From: DATGMP01 sp035293565
GTDB lineage: Bacteria > Pseudomonadota > Alphaproteobacteria > BOG-932 > Roseiterribacteraceae
Direction: 5' to 3'
Length of the DNA: 64,000 nt
Assembly (NCBI GenBank): GCA_035293565.1
Contig: DATGMP010000125.1
Location: 14,570-78,569, forward strand
Positions within the stretch are counted from its first letter, which is position 1. Each line of letters begins with the position of its first letter. Under the pieces are notes generated by a model that had not been told where the DNA came from, did no database searches, and worked only from the letters and a program-made list of their open reading frames with translations. Shown here piece after piece: positions 42,765-51,243 of the stretch. The position numbers and the translations under genes are program-made.

Positions 42765-43697
42765 ATGGCGGTGCGCGGCGCAATGTCGGTGACGCTCGAA
42801 GTGCCGGACCTCGAGCCCGGCGCGCGGTTCTACGCCGACGCGGGACTGCTCGCCGCCGTCGATGGCGAGATCGCGCGATTCCGGTGCGCCGGACAGGACC
42901 GCGACTCTATCGTGCTGCTTGGCGGCGCAAAGGCCAAGCGCCTCCACCACATTGCGCTCAGAGCCGACGACCTCGACGGCATCGCCACGCGCGTCGCATC
43001 GGCTGGAGGCGCGGTAGCTCACGCGCCGTTAGGCTTCAAGGATGACGGCCTGTGGATACGCGATCCGCATGGCATGCTGATCCACCTGCTCGACCATCCT
43101 GCCGACCCGGAGCTGCCGCGACCGCCTCCGTTCGAGATCAATGCGCCTGGACGGCTGGTGCGCAAGCATCGTTCGGCGATTTTGCCGGCGGCTGCCTATG
43201 CGCCAGCGAAGCCGCTGCGGCTTGGGCACATCCTGGTCTTCTCGCCCGACGTCCCGGCAAGCGTCGCCTTCGTCGTCGAAGCGCTCGGCATGGGGCTGGC
43301 CGACCGGGCACAGGACGTGATCGCCTTCTGCTGCGCCAGGCGCGACAGCGACCATCACGTCGTCGCCTTCGCCAAGTCCTCGGGCGTCGGCTTCCATCAT
43401 GCCAGCTTTCAGGTCGGTGACCCGGACGAGGTCGGCCGCGGGGGCCGCGCACTGGCAAGCAAGACGGCCAGGGGCGACTGGGGCTTCGGCCGCCACACGA
43501 TCGGTTCCAACTTCTTCCACTATGTCCAGGACCCGTGGGGATCTTGGTTCGAATACTATTCGGACATGGATCACATCGACGATTATGCGCTCTGGACTCC
43601 GACCAATTACGATATGGCCGACAGCCTCGCCTCCTGGGCGCCGCCCGTGCCAAACGATTTCGTCCATAACTATGAAACTGACGCAATCGCCGCTTGA
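42765..43697 (+). CDS. VOC-superfamily extradiol-type dioxygenase
   Basis: A 310-residue, two-domain vicinal oxygen chelate protein. The second half has the Fe(II) ligand pattern of type I extradiol dioxygenases: LGHILVFSPD (first His), VGFHHASFQVGD (second His) and SWFEYYSDMD (Glu). It would cleave a dihydroxylated aromatic ring. Some VOC members act on gentisate-type substrates instead of catechols, and pairing with an FAH hydrolase makes that a real alternative. ATG 42765 has AGGAGGA upstream. Confidence 0.85.
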   Translation: MAVRGAMSVTLEVPDLEPGARFYADAGLLAAVDGEIARFRCAGQDRDSIVLLGGAKAKRLHHIALRADDLDGIATRVASAGGAVAHAPLGFKDDGLWIRDPHGMLIHLLDHPADPELPRPPPFEINAPGRLVRKHRSAILPAAAYAPAKPLRLGHILVFSPDVPASVAFVVEALGMGLADRAQDVIAFCCARRDSDHHVVAFAKSSGVGFHHASFQVGDPDEVGRGGRALASKTARGDWGFGRHTIGSNFFHYVQDPWGSWFEYYSDMDHIDDYALWTPTNYDMADSLASWAPPVPNDFVHNYETDAIAA

Positions 43698-43787
43698 TAT
43701 CTGCCAGACGCGGAGATGACGTCGACGAGGCGTTCGGAATCGTGTGAGCAAGTTGTAATCGGATCATTGGCCACAGGGGATGACGGC

Positions 43788-44897
43788 ATGAAAACGCGTG
43801 GGGCGGTTGCGTTCGAGGCGAAGAAGCCGCTCGAGGTCGTCGAGCTCGACCTGGAAGGGCCGAAGGCGGGCGAGGTCCTGGTCGAGATCATGGCGACGGG
43901 CATCTGCCATACCGACGCCTACACGCTGGACGGCTTGGACAGCGAAGGCATCTTCCCCTCGATCCTGGGGCACGAGGGCGCCGGCGTCGTCCGCGAGGTG
44001 GGCGCGGGCGTGACCGGTGTGAAACCCGGCGATCACGTCATCCCGCTCTACACGCCCGAATGCCGGCAGTGCAAAAGCTGCCTCTCGGGCAAGACTAACC
44101 TGTGCACCGCGATCCGGGCGACCCAGGGCAAGGGGCTGATGCCGGATGGCACCAGCCGCTTCAGCTACAAGGGGCGGACCGTCCATCATTACATGGGCTG
44201 TTCGACCTTCTCGAACTTCACCGTGCTGCCGGAGATTGCGGTCGCGAAGATTCGCGAGGACGCCCCGTTCCAGTCCGCTTGCTACATCGGCTGCGGGGTC
44301 ACGACGGGGGTCGGCGCGGTGGTGAAGACGGCGAAGGTGACGCCGGGATCGAACGTGATCGTGTTCGGGCTGGGCGGCATCGGGCTCAATGTCATCCAGG
44401 GCGCCAGGATGGTGGGGGCCGATAAGATCGTCGGTGTCGACATCAACGACGGCAAGGAGGCGTGGGGCCGCCAGTTCGGCATGACCCACTTCGTCAATCC
44501 CACCAAGGTCTCCGGCGATCTCGTCGCACATCTGGTTTCGCTGACCGACGGCGGCGCGGATTACACGTTCGACTGCACGGGCAACACGCAGGTGATGCGC
44601 ACCGCGCTCGAAGCCTGCCATCGCGGCTGGGGCGAGAGCATCATCATCGGGGTGGCCGAAGCCGGCAAGGAGATCGGCACGCGCCCGTTCCAGCTGGTCA
44701 CGGGCCGCGTGTGGAAGGGCTCGGCCTTCGGCGGCGCCAAGGGTCGAACAGACGTGCCCAAGATCGTCGACTGGTACATGAACGGCAAGATCCAGATCGA
44801 CCCGATGATCACCCACGTGCTTGCCCTCGACGAGATCAACAAGGGCTTCGACCTCATGCATGCCGGCGAAAGCATCCGCTCCGTCGTCGTCTACTGA
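43788..44897 (+). CDS. frmA: S-(hydroxymethyl)glutathione dehydrogenase (class III alcohol dehydrogenase)
   Basis: A 369-residue Zn-dependent MDR dehydrogenase that oxidises S-hydroxymethylglutathione to S-formylglutathione with NAD+. It has catalytic zinc ligands in ATGICHTD and GHEGAGVV, structural zinc cysteines in PECRQCKSCLSGKTNLC, the class III hallmark CSTFSNFTV, and the Rossmann motif FGLGGIGLNV. Start MKTRGAVAF at 43788. It is followed by gfa and fghA, forming a complete formaldehyde-to-formate module. Confidence 0.96.
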   Translation: MKTRGAVAFEAKKPLEVVELDLEGPKAGEVLVEIMATGICHTDAYTLDGLDSEGIFPSILGHEGAGVVREVGAGVTGVKPGDHVIPLYTPECRQCKSCLSGKTNLCTAIRATQGKGLMPDGTSRFSYKGRTVHHYMGCSTFSNFTVLPEIAVAKIREDAPFQSACYIGCGVTTGVGAVVKTAKVTPGSNVIVFGLGGIGLNVIQGARMVGADKIVGVDINDGKEAWGRQFGMTHFVNPTKVSGDLVAHLVSLTDGGADYTFDCTGNTQVMRTALEACHRGWGESIIIGVAEAGKEIGTRPFQLVTGRVWKGSAFGGAKGRTDVPKIVDWYMNGKIQIDPMITHVLALDEINKGFDLMHAGESIRSVVVY

Positions 44898-44917
44898 TTC
44901 AACCGGAGGAACCGTTC

Positions 44918-45490
44918 ATGGCAACCATCCTGCTCCATCCCTCGATCGACAATGGCGTCAAGCCCGGCACTGGCGGCTTCGCCGGCGGCACGCTCGTCTG
45001 CCACTGCGCGGATAGGCCGGTGAAGATCGGCATCACGGGCGACATCGCCCACAACCATGCCTGCGGCTGCACCAAGTGCTGGAAACCGGACGGCGCGATC
45101 CTCTCGGTCGTCGCGGTCGTGCCGCGCGACAAGCTCGCCATCCTCGCAAATGGCGACAAGCTCAGGGTCGTCGATGCGGCCGCCGCGATCCAGCGCCATG
45201 CCTGCACCGGCTGCGGCGTGCACATGTTCGGCCGCATCGAGAACAAGGCCCATCCGTTCCATGGCCTGGACTTCATCCATGCCGAACTCTTCGAGGAAAC
45301 GGGATCGGCGGCGCCCGGCTTCGCGGCCTTCGTCTCTTCCGTCATCGAAGCCGGCGTCGGTCCCGCCGAAATGGGCGGAATCCGGGGCCGCCTCAAGGAG
45401 CTGGGGCTCGAGCCCTATGACTGTCTCAGCCCGCCGCTGATGGACGCCATTGCGACGCATATTGCGAAGCAGAAGCGGGCGGCGGGATGA
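44918..45490 (+). CDS. gfa: S-(hydroxymethyl)glutathione synthase (glutathione-dependent formaldehyde-activating enzyme)
   Basis: A 190-residue Gfa/CENP-V-fold Zn protein that speeds condensation of formaldehyde with glutathione. Zinc-binding cysteines are in TLVCHCADRPVKI, HACGCTKCWKP and HACTGCGVHMFG. ATG 44918 has GGAGGA upstream. It overlaps fghA by four bases. Confidence 0.95.
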   Translation: MATILLHPSIDNGVKPGTGGFAGGTLVCHCADRPVKIGITGDIAHNHACGCTKCWKPDGAILSVVAVVPRDKLAILANGDKLRVVDAAAAIQRHACTGCGVHMFGRIENKAHPFHGLDFIHAELFEETGSAAPGFAAFVSSVIEAGVGPAEMGGIRGRLKELGLEPYDCLSPPLMDAIATHIAKQKRAAG

Positions 45491-46335
45491 CGCTCGAGAC
45501 GGTATCGGCCAACCGCGCGTTCGGCGGCGTGCAAGGCGTTTACAAGCACGCCTCCGCGGCTACCGGCACGGACATGATCTTCTCGGTCTTCGTGCCGCCT
45601 CATGTAGAAGGCGCGAGGCTGCCCGTCGTCTGGTATCTCTCGGGGCTGACCTGCACGCACGCCAACGTCACGGAAAAAGGCGAGTTTCGCGCCGCCTGCG
45701 CGGAACTCGGCCTGATTTTCGTGGCGCCCGACACCAGTCCGCGCGGCGAGAACGTGCCGGACGATCCGGCTGGCGCTTACGATTTCGGCGTCGGCGCGGG
45801 CTTTTATGTCGACGCGACCGTGGAGCCCTTCGCCACCCACTACCGCATGTGGAGTTATGTCACCGCGGAACTGCCCGCCCTGATGGCCGAGCATTTCCCG
45901 GTCGACATGGCGCGGCAGTCGATCATGGGCCATTCGATGGGCGGGCATGGCGCGCTGACGATCGGCTTGCGCTTTGCCGATCGTTTCAGGGCGGTCTCCG
46001 CATTCGCGCCGATCGTGGCGCCGAGCAAGGCGCCGTGGGGCGGGAAAGCCCTGACCGGCTATCTCGGAAATGATCCCGCCGCTTGGCGCGGGCATGATGC
46101 CGTTTCGCTTATCGAGGACGGGGCGCGGCTCCCCGGGCTGCTGGTCGATCAAGGCGACGCCGATCAATTTCTTGCCGAGCAGCTCAAGCCCGAGCTGCTC
46201 GGCGCGGCCTGCGAAGCGGCCGGCATCGATCTGACCTTGCGCCTGCGGCCCGGCTACGACCACAGCTACTACTTCATCTCGACCTTCATGGCAGAACACC
46301 TGCGCTGGCATGCTCGGCGCTTCGGACAAAGGTAA
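45487..46335 (+). CDS. fghA: S-formylglutathione hydrolase
   Basis: A 282-residue alpha/beta hydrolase of the esterase D family, releasing formate and glutathione. The nucleophile elbow is GHSMGGHGAL, the oxyanion region VVWYLSGLTCTH, and the catalytic His lies in RPGYDHSYYFIS. ATGA overlap with gfa. It is the last gene of the rightward operon, converging on the CoA-transferase genes. Confidence 0.96.
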   Translation: MTLETVSANRAFGGVQGVYKHASAATGTDMIFSVFVPPHVEGARLPVVWYLSGLTCTHANVTEKGEFRAACAELGLIFVAPDTSPRGENVPDDPAGAYDFGVGAGFYVDATVEPFATHYRMWSYVTAELPALMAEHFPVDMARQSIMGHSMGGHGALTIGLRFADRFRAVSAFAPIVAPSKAPWGGKALTGYLGNDPAAWRGHDAVSLIEDGARLPGLLVDQGDADQFLAEQLKPELLGAACEAAGIDLTLRLRPGYDHSYYFISTFMAEHLRWHARRFGQR

Positions 46336-46394
46336 GCAATGCCCCCGGCGCGTCGTGGGAAGGAACGGACCGGCGTGGTCTCGCCCGAATGTGA

Positions 46395-47042
46395 TCAGGT
46401 CCGGTCCAACGGTCGATAGGCGGCCGTAGTCTTGGCGCGGACCTCGTCGATGCAGACGCTGGGCGCGAGCTCGACCAGCCTGAACGGCGAATGGTGATCG
46501 GGTCGCTGGAAGACCGCGAGATCGGTGATGATCATGTCGACAACATTGCGGCCGGTCAGCGGCAGCGTGCAGGTCGGAATGAATTTCGGGCCGCCGGCCT
46601 TGGAGACGTGCTCCATCACGACGATGATCTTCTTGACCCCGGCGACCAGATCCATGGCGCCGCCCATCCCCTTGACCATCTTGCCGGGTATCATCCAGTT
46701 CGCGATGTCGCCGTTTTCCGCCACTTCCATCGCCCCGAGAACGGTGAGGTCGATGTGCCCCCCGCGAATCATGGCGAAGCTGTCGGCCGACGAGAAATAA
46801 GCTGATTGCGGCAGCTCGCTGATCGTCTGCTTGCCGGCATTGATGAGATCGGGATCGACCTCGTCATCATGAGGGAACGGCCCGATTCCCAGCATCCCGT
46901 TCTCCGATTGCAGCGTCACGGTCATTCCTTCCGGAATGTTGTTCGCGACCAGGGTCGGAATGCCGATCCCCAGATTCACGTAGAAACCGTCACACAGCTC
47001 CTTCGCGGCCCGCGCGGCCATCGCGTCGCGATCCCACGGCAT
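46395..47042 (-). CDS. scoB: 3-oxoacid CoA-transferase subunit B
   Basis: A 215-residue beta subunit. The catalytic glutamate is in LQSENGMLGIGP, and GLGIGIPTLVAN-like and GGHIDLTVLGAMEV are standard. With subunit A it transfers CoA from succinyl-CoA to a 3-oxoacid (acetoacetate or 3-oxoadipate). The start ATG 47042 shares one base with the scoA stop. The frame is open far upstream, but that part lies within scoA. It is the last gene of the leftward operon. Confidence 0.93.
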   Translation of the reverse strand: MPWDRDAMAARAAKELCDGFYVNLGIGIPTLVANNIPEGMTVTLQSENGMLGIGPFPHDDEVDPDLINAGKQTISELPQSAYFSSADSFAMIRGGHIDLTVLGAMEVAENGDIANWMIPGKMVKGMGGAMDLVAGVKKIIVVMEHVSKAGGPKFIPTCTLPLTGRNVVDMIITDLAVFQRPDHHSPFRLVELAPSVCIDEVRAKTTAAYRPLDRT

Positions 47043-47752
47043 CAGGCGGCCTCCCGCTGACGCACGGTCCTGAATTCGATCCTTTTGTCGTACGGCGCGC
47101 CGATGATCATCCGCTTCACATAGATTCCCGGCAGATGGATGCAGTCGGGGTCGAGGCTGCCGGTCGGCACCACTTCCTCCACCTCGGCGACGCATACACG
47201 TCCGGCCGGCGCCATCGGCTGATTGAAATTTCGCGCGGTCTTGCGGAAGACGAGATTGCCCGCTTCGTCCGCCTTCCAGCCCTTGATGATCGAGAGATCG
47301 GCCCGGATGGCTCGTTCCAGGATGTAGTCCTCGCCGTCGAAGGACTTGACCTCCTTGCCTTCGGCGACCTGCGTGCCGACGCCTGTCTTCGTATAAAATC
47401 CTGGAATGCCCGCGCCGCCCGCGCGCACGCGCTCGGCCAGCGTACCTTGCGGGCAGAACTCGACATCGAGCTCGCCGGCAAGATACTGCCGCTCGAACTC
47501 CTTGTTTTCGCCGACGTAGGAACTGATCATCTTCTTGATCTGCCGCGTGCGCAGCAGCTTCCCGAGACCGACGCCGTCGATGCCCGCATTGTTGGACGTA
47601 ACCGTCAGTCCTTTGACGCGCGACGCCTCGATCGCGTCGATGAGCCGCTCGGGAATGCCGCACAGGCCGAAGCCGCCCGCGCAGATCGTCATGTCGTCAT
47701 GCAGCAGGCCTTCGAGCGCCGCGGCGGCATCGGGGTAGAGCTTGTTCATCAA
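47042..47752 (-). CDS. scoA: 3-oxoacid CoA-transferase subunit A
   Basis: A 236-residue alpha subunit. It has AGGFGLCGIPERLIDAI (CoA-binding loop), SNNAGIDGVGLG, and GAGIPGFYTKTGVGT. It partners subunit B immediately downstream. Two ATGs in tandem (47752, 47749). The substrate may be 3-oxoadipate or acetoacetate; FAH-type cleavage upstream in the pathway makes acetoacetate plausible. Confidence 0.93.
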   Translation of the reverse strand: MMNKLYPDAAAALEGLLHDDMTICAGGFGLCGIPERLIDAIEASRVKGLTVTSNNAGIDGVGLGKLLRTRQIKKMISSYVGENKEFERQYLAGELDVEFCPQGTLAERVRAGGAGIPGFYTKTGVGTQVAEGKEVKSFDGEDYILERAIRADLSIIKGWKADEAGNLVFRKTARNFNQPMAPAGRVCVAEVEEVVPTGSLDPDCIHLPGIYVKRMIIGAPYDKRIEFRTVRQREAA

Positions 47753-47823
47753 TCACCTCGTATCAGGCGGAGCGGCACGCTGATCTCTCGAACCTTTCGG
47801 CGTCAGATGTTGGCTGGTCCCCG

Positions 47824-49077
47824 TCACATCTCCTTGAGCGGGATCGCCGGATTTGCCAGCAACGCCGGCTCAACGGCGATTGCGTCCATGACGAGCCGCT
47901 TCCCCTGCACGTAATCTCTCATCGCGTTCACGCAGTCGAACGCGATGACCTTCCCCCGCTTGAGGTAGGCGACGGAAAAGCTGCGATTGGCGGGATTGCC
48001 GCGCAATACTGCCGCATCATGTCCGACCGAGAGACCCACGGTCTGCAGCTTCAAATCATACTGATTCGACCAGAACCACGGCACTGCATCATAGGTCGCC
48101 GCTGTCCCGGTCAGCACCTTGGCGACAACTGTTGCCTGATCATTGGCGTTCTGAACGGATTCCAGTCGAATGGCCGCGCCGTCAGCGTAGCGATTGACGT
48201 GGAGCGCGCAGTCACCGATTGCGAAGATGTCGGCTAGGCTCGTGCGGCATTGCGCATCGACCGCGACACCGTTGCCGCCCCTCGCACCGGCCGCCAGCAG
48301 TGGCTCGACTGCCGGCACGATACCGATGCCGATAATCACCATGTCGCAAGCCAACATCCGTCCGTTGGTAAGCCGGACACCCGAGACGCGGCCGTTCCGC
48401 TCCTCGATACGATCGACAGCCACGCCCAGATATATCTCGACGCCATGAGCGCGATGTTCTGCCTCGAAGAAACGGGATAACGATTCGCCAGCGACGCGCG
48501 CCAGCACCCGATTAAGCGCCTCTACGACGGTGACATTCTTTTCCGCCTTGGCGAGCACGGCCGCCGCTTCCAGTCCGATATAGCCGCCGCCAATGACGAC
48601 CACATGGCTGATCGAGTCCAGCTCGGCCCGCATCCGATCGGCATCGCTGCGCGTACGGATGGTGTGGACCCCGGTGAGATCATGCCCCGGACAGACGAGT
48701 CGGCGCGCGGCGCCCCCGGTTGCCCAGATGAGGTGAGCATAGCCGATCATGAAGCCGTCCTCGCAGATCACCTGGTGTGCATGCGGATTGACGGCGGTCA
48801 CGCGCCGTCCGGTGAGCATCGCTATATTGCGCTCGGTCCAGAATGCGGCGGGATGGATCAGAAGACGGTCGAGCGACTTTTCGCCCGATAAATACTCCTT
48901 GGATAGCGGCGGTCGCTCGTAAGGCAAATCCGGCTCATCACCCAGCAAAGCGATCGAGCCGCCGAACTTCGCCTGGCGCAGCGCGGCGGCGGCTTGAGCG
49001 CCCCCGTGTCCGGCGCCGATGATCAGAACATCGTAACGCTCCCGGGGGCTCTGACTCAGTTGAGTCGGTGACGGCAT
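47824..49077 (-). CDS. ferredoxin-NAD(P)H reductase (rhodocoxin/putidaredoxin reductase-like)
   Basis: A 417-residue FAD protein. The FAD-binding site is IIGAGHGGAQAA near the N-terminus; the NAD(P)H-binding site is VIGGGYIGLEAA; the second FAD motif is DIFAIGDCALH. It carries electrons from NAD(P)H to the adjacent 2Fe-2S ferredoxin, as in class I P450 or Rieske systems. It starts at ATG 49077, six bases after the ferredoxin stop. Confidence 0.92.
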   Translation of the reverse strand: MPSPTQLSQSPRERYDVLIIGAGHGGAQAAAALRQAKFGGSIALLGDEPDLPYERPPLSKEYLSGEKSLDRLLIHPAAFWTERNIAMLTGRRVTAVNPHAHQVICEDGFMIGYAHLIWATGGAARRLVCPGHDLTGVHTIRTRSDADRMRAELDSISHVVVIGGGYIGLEAAAVLAKAEKNVTVVEALNRVLARVAGESLSRFFEAEHRAHGVEIYLGVAVDRIEERNGRVSGVRLTNGRMLACDMVIIGIGIVPAVEPLLAAGARGGNGVAVDAQCRTSLADIFAIGDCALHVNRYADGAAIRLESVQNANDQATVVAKVLTGTAATYDAVPWFWSNQYDLKLQTVGLSVGHDAAVLRGNPANRSFSVAYLKRGKVIAFDCVNAMRDYVQGKRLVMDAIAVEPALLANPAIPLKEM

Positions 49078-49083
49078 GACGGT

Positions 49084-49401
49084 TCAATCCTCCGGCGCGA
49101 TCGTGACCCGGAGTCCATCAAGCGCTTCACCGAAGCGAATCTGGCATGATAGGCGAGATTGCAGCGTACGATGGTCGGAGCCGTCGAGCAAATCGTTTTC
49201 ATCGTCGCTCATGGGCGGCAGGCGATCTTCGAATGCGGACTCGACATAGACGTGGCAGGTGGCGCACGAGCAGCATCCACCACAGAGCGCGAGGAGCTCA
49301 CCGATGCCGGCGTCGCGGATCACTTCCATGATGGAGAGACCCGCTTCGCTTTCGAGATGCTTCTCTTCGCCTTCGCGCGTGGTGACGACAAGTCTCGGCA
49401 T
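49084..49401 (-). CDS. 2Fe-2S ferredoxin (adrenodoxin/putidaredoxin type)
   Basis: A 105-residue ferredoxin. Cluster ligands are CGGCCSCATC plus a distal Cys in SRLSCQIRF, the adrenodoxin spacing. It is the electron donor for a P450 or Rieske oxygenase not present in this window. Start MPRLVVTTREG at 49401; the longer upstream frame lies in the hydroxylase gene's end. Confidence 0.93.
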   Translation of the reverse strand: MPRLVVTTREGEEKHLESEAGLSIMEVIRDAGIGELLALCGGCCSCATCHVYVESAFEDRLPPMSDDENDLLDGSDHRTLQSRLSCQIRFGEALDGLRVTIAPED

Positions 49402-49429
49402 GATGATTTTCTTCTGCTTTTCTTTTCTG

Positions 49430-51079
49430 TCAGCAAATGTGCCCGGTGTGCCAGCCCGCCGCCTTGCGTAGAACGGCCCGGAGCCAACGTTCACCCCGCC
49501 ATGCGACATGCTGATCGGGTCTGACGAGGGTGAGCCTCGCCGGGTAGCGGTCGGCGGCTTCCCCTGCGCTTAAATGGACGACATCGAACGGCGCCCTGAG
49601 TTCGACGGCTTCCGTCCGCGCCTGCTCGACATCGGCCGGATCCACCTCCGGACGGCAGACGAGCGCGAAGCCCGCACCGAAGCAATCGTAGAGGGACCGG
49701 CCGTCGGCGCGCCACAGATGCGGCGCGAGGCAGCCGGGGCGACTGGTCGGTTGGTAGCGCAAGCTGTCGTGCGGAGCGGCGGGCGTACCGTCTCCCTCGA
49801 TGATCGGCGAACCCTCGTAGCAACCACCGAGCACGGTGCCGAGCGTGTGAAATTCGCGCTCCTTTGCCGCGACAATTCGCTGGCCGATGGCGCGACGCGC
49901 GGCCTCACCCTCTGGTCCGGGCTGCTCGAGGTCATCATGCCAGAAATCGTTCGAAAGGACCGAGTGGTTCGCAGACGCCTCGGCGATGACCGCCTCATGA
50001 ATGAGGCGCCGCTCCCATTCGTAGCTGTCGAGAAGCTGTGGTCCACCCCACCCCTCGCAGACGGCCGCGAGCTTCCAGCCGAGGTCGACGCCATCAGCGA
50101 CGCCCATGTTCATCCCATATCCGCCGAATGGCGGATGAAGGTGACACGCATCGCCGATCAGGAAGATGCAGTCCTTGCGATAGCGGTCGGCGATCAGGCT
50201 GCTCGCGACCCATTCGTCGTTGCTGAGGATTTCGTAGGGGAGATCGATGCCGGTTGCATCGCGAATCAGGCTGGCAGCGGATTCCTGGGTGATCTTGAAC
50301 CCATCCGGCAGCCGTGTCGGCATGAAGAACCAGACGTCATTGGAGTCCATCGGCCCGATGAGGCTCGGCGCAATTGGATTGACCTGCCAGTACATGCTGC
50401 CAGGGCCGTGGCCATGCGCTTCGGCGAGGCCCGGCGCGCGGAAGACGATGTTATAGTTGCGCGACAGGCCATACGTACCGGACATCTTGGCGCCGATCAG
50501 GTCGCGAACCGCGCTGCGGGCACCGTCGGCGCCGACCAGATGGCGCGACAGAATGCGAATTTCGTCGTCGCCATCACGATCGCGCAAAGTCACGTCGACT
50601 CGCTGGCCATCCTGAGTCGCAGAGACGAATTCGGTGTTGAACCGAATTGTCACCGCGGACAGGCTGTCGGCGTGCTCGCGCAGAACTTGTTCCAGCTTGT
50701 ATTGCGGCACCCACTGGCCGTGCTCTGGATAATCCTCGTTGCGGGCGGGCGCGCAGTTTGACGCGTTCTCGATGAGGGCCAGAGACGGGCCGCCGAGGCG
50801 CGTTACGAAGTGGACATTCGACGGATAATCGACGCCGAACGGGGACACCTCCGCCAGCCGGTCGGCGATTCTCCACCTCCGCAGATGCGTACGCGTGCGC
50901 ACGTTCGTGGTCTTGGCGCGCGGCGCATGGCCGACGCGGTCATTCCGCTCGACAACGAGGCATTGGATGCCGCGCGACCCGAGCTCGATCGCCAGAGCCA
51001 GGCCGCTCGGCCCCGCGCCGATGATGACCACCTGCTGATCGACGATCGCAATGGGCTGATCGTTACGGTTGTTACCCAT
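49430..51079 (-). CDS. FAD-dependent aromatic hydroxylase (MhpA/PheA family)
   Basis: A 549-residue flavoprotein monooxygenase. It has the GAGPSG Rossmann motif (21-26), the DG motif (GADGARSAVR), the GD motif (FLIGDACHLHPPFGGYGMNMG), and a C-terminal thioredoxin-like domain as in PheA/TfdB/MhpA hydroxylases. It would add an ortho or para hydroxyl to a phenolic ring, preparing it for the VOC dioxygenase. It is the first gene of the leftward operon; operator copy C lies 112 bases upstream of ATG 51079. Confidence 0.92.
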   Translation of the reverse strand: MGNNRNDQPIAIVDQQVVIIGAGPSGLALAIELGSRGIQCLVVERNDRVGHAPRAKTTNVRTRTHLRRWRIADRLAEVSPFGVDYPSNVHFVTRLGGPSLALIENASNCAPARNEDYPEHGQWVPQYKLEQVLREHADSLSAVTIRFNTEFVSATQDGQRVDVTLRDRDGDDEIRILSRHLVGADGARSAVRDLIGAKMSGTYGLSRNYNIVFRAPGLAEAHGHGPGSMYWQVNPIAPSLIGPMDSNDVWFFMPTRLPDGFKITQESAASLIRDATGIDLPYEILSNDEWVASSLIADRYRKDCIFLIGDACHLHPPFGGYGMNMGVADGVDLGWKLAAVCEGWGGPQLLDSYEWERRLIHEAVIAEASANHSVLSNDFWHDDLEQPGPEGEAARRAIGQRIVAAKEREFHTLGTVLGGCYEGSPIIEGDGTPAAPHDSLRYQPTSRPGCLAPHLWRADGRSLYDCFGAGFALVCRPEVDPADVEQARTEAVELRAPFDVVHLSAGEAADRYPARLTLVRPDQHVAWRGERWLRAVLRKAAGWHTGHIC

Positions 51080-51190
51080 CTAAGTCATGGCTCCACGAGC
51101 GGAGCGGGCGCCAATGTCATCCCCTCCGTGATCGCGGCGTCGGATGCGCCGTCAACCGCGGCTCTTAGAGCAGTTTAGCGGATAACGAAC

Positions 51191-51227
51191 GATGGCAGCT
51201 TTCGCCAAGTGTTACCGTATCAGTATC
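51191..51227 (+). promoter_or_regulatory. operator-like motif, copy C
   Basis: GATGGCA, 11 bases, GTGTTAC, 7 bases, GTATC. A GATAACGAAC block precedes it. It lies between the leftward hydroxylase operon (start 51079) and the 3' end of the lysR gene at 51244. Confidence 0.65.
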
Positions 51228-51243
51228 ATGGGGGCCAAAACTG

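Noticed and set aside
46360..46410. GGACCGG...CCGGTCC inverted repeat between fghA and scoB considered as a terminator
   Set aside because: Arms are seven bases with a loop of about 27 and one arm lies in the scoB coding end; too weak to call.
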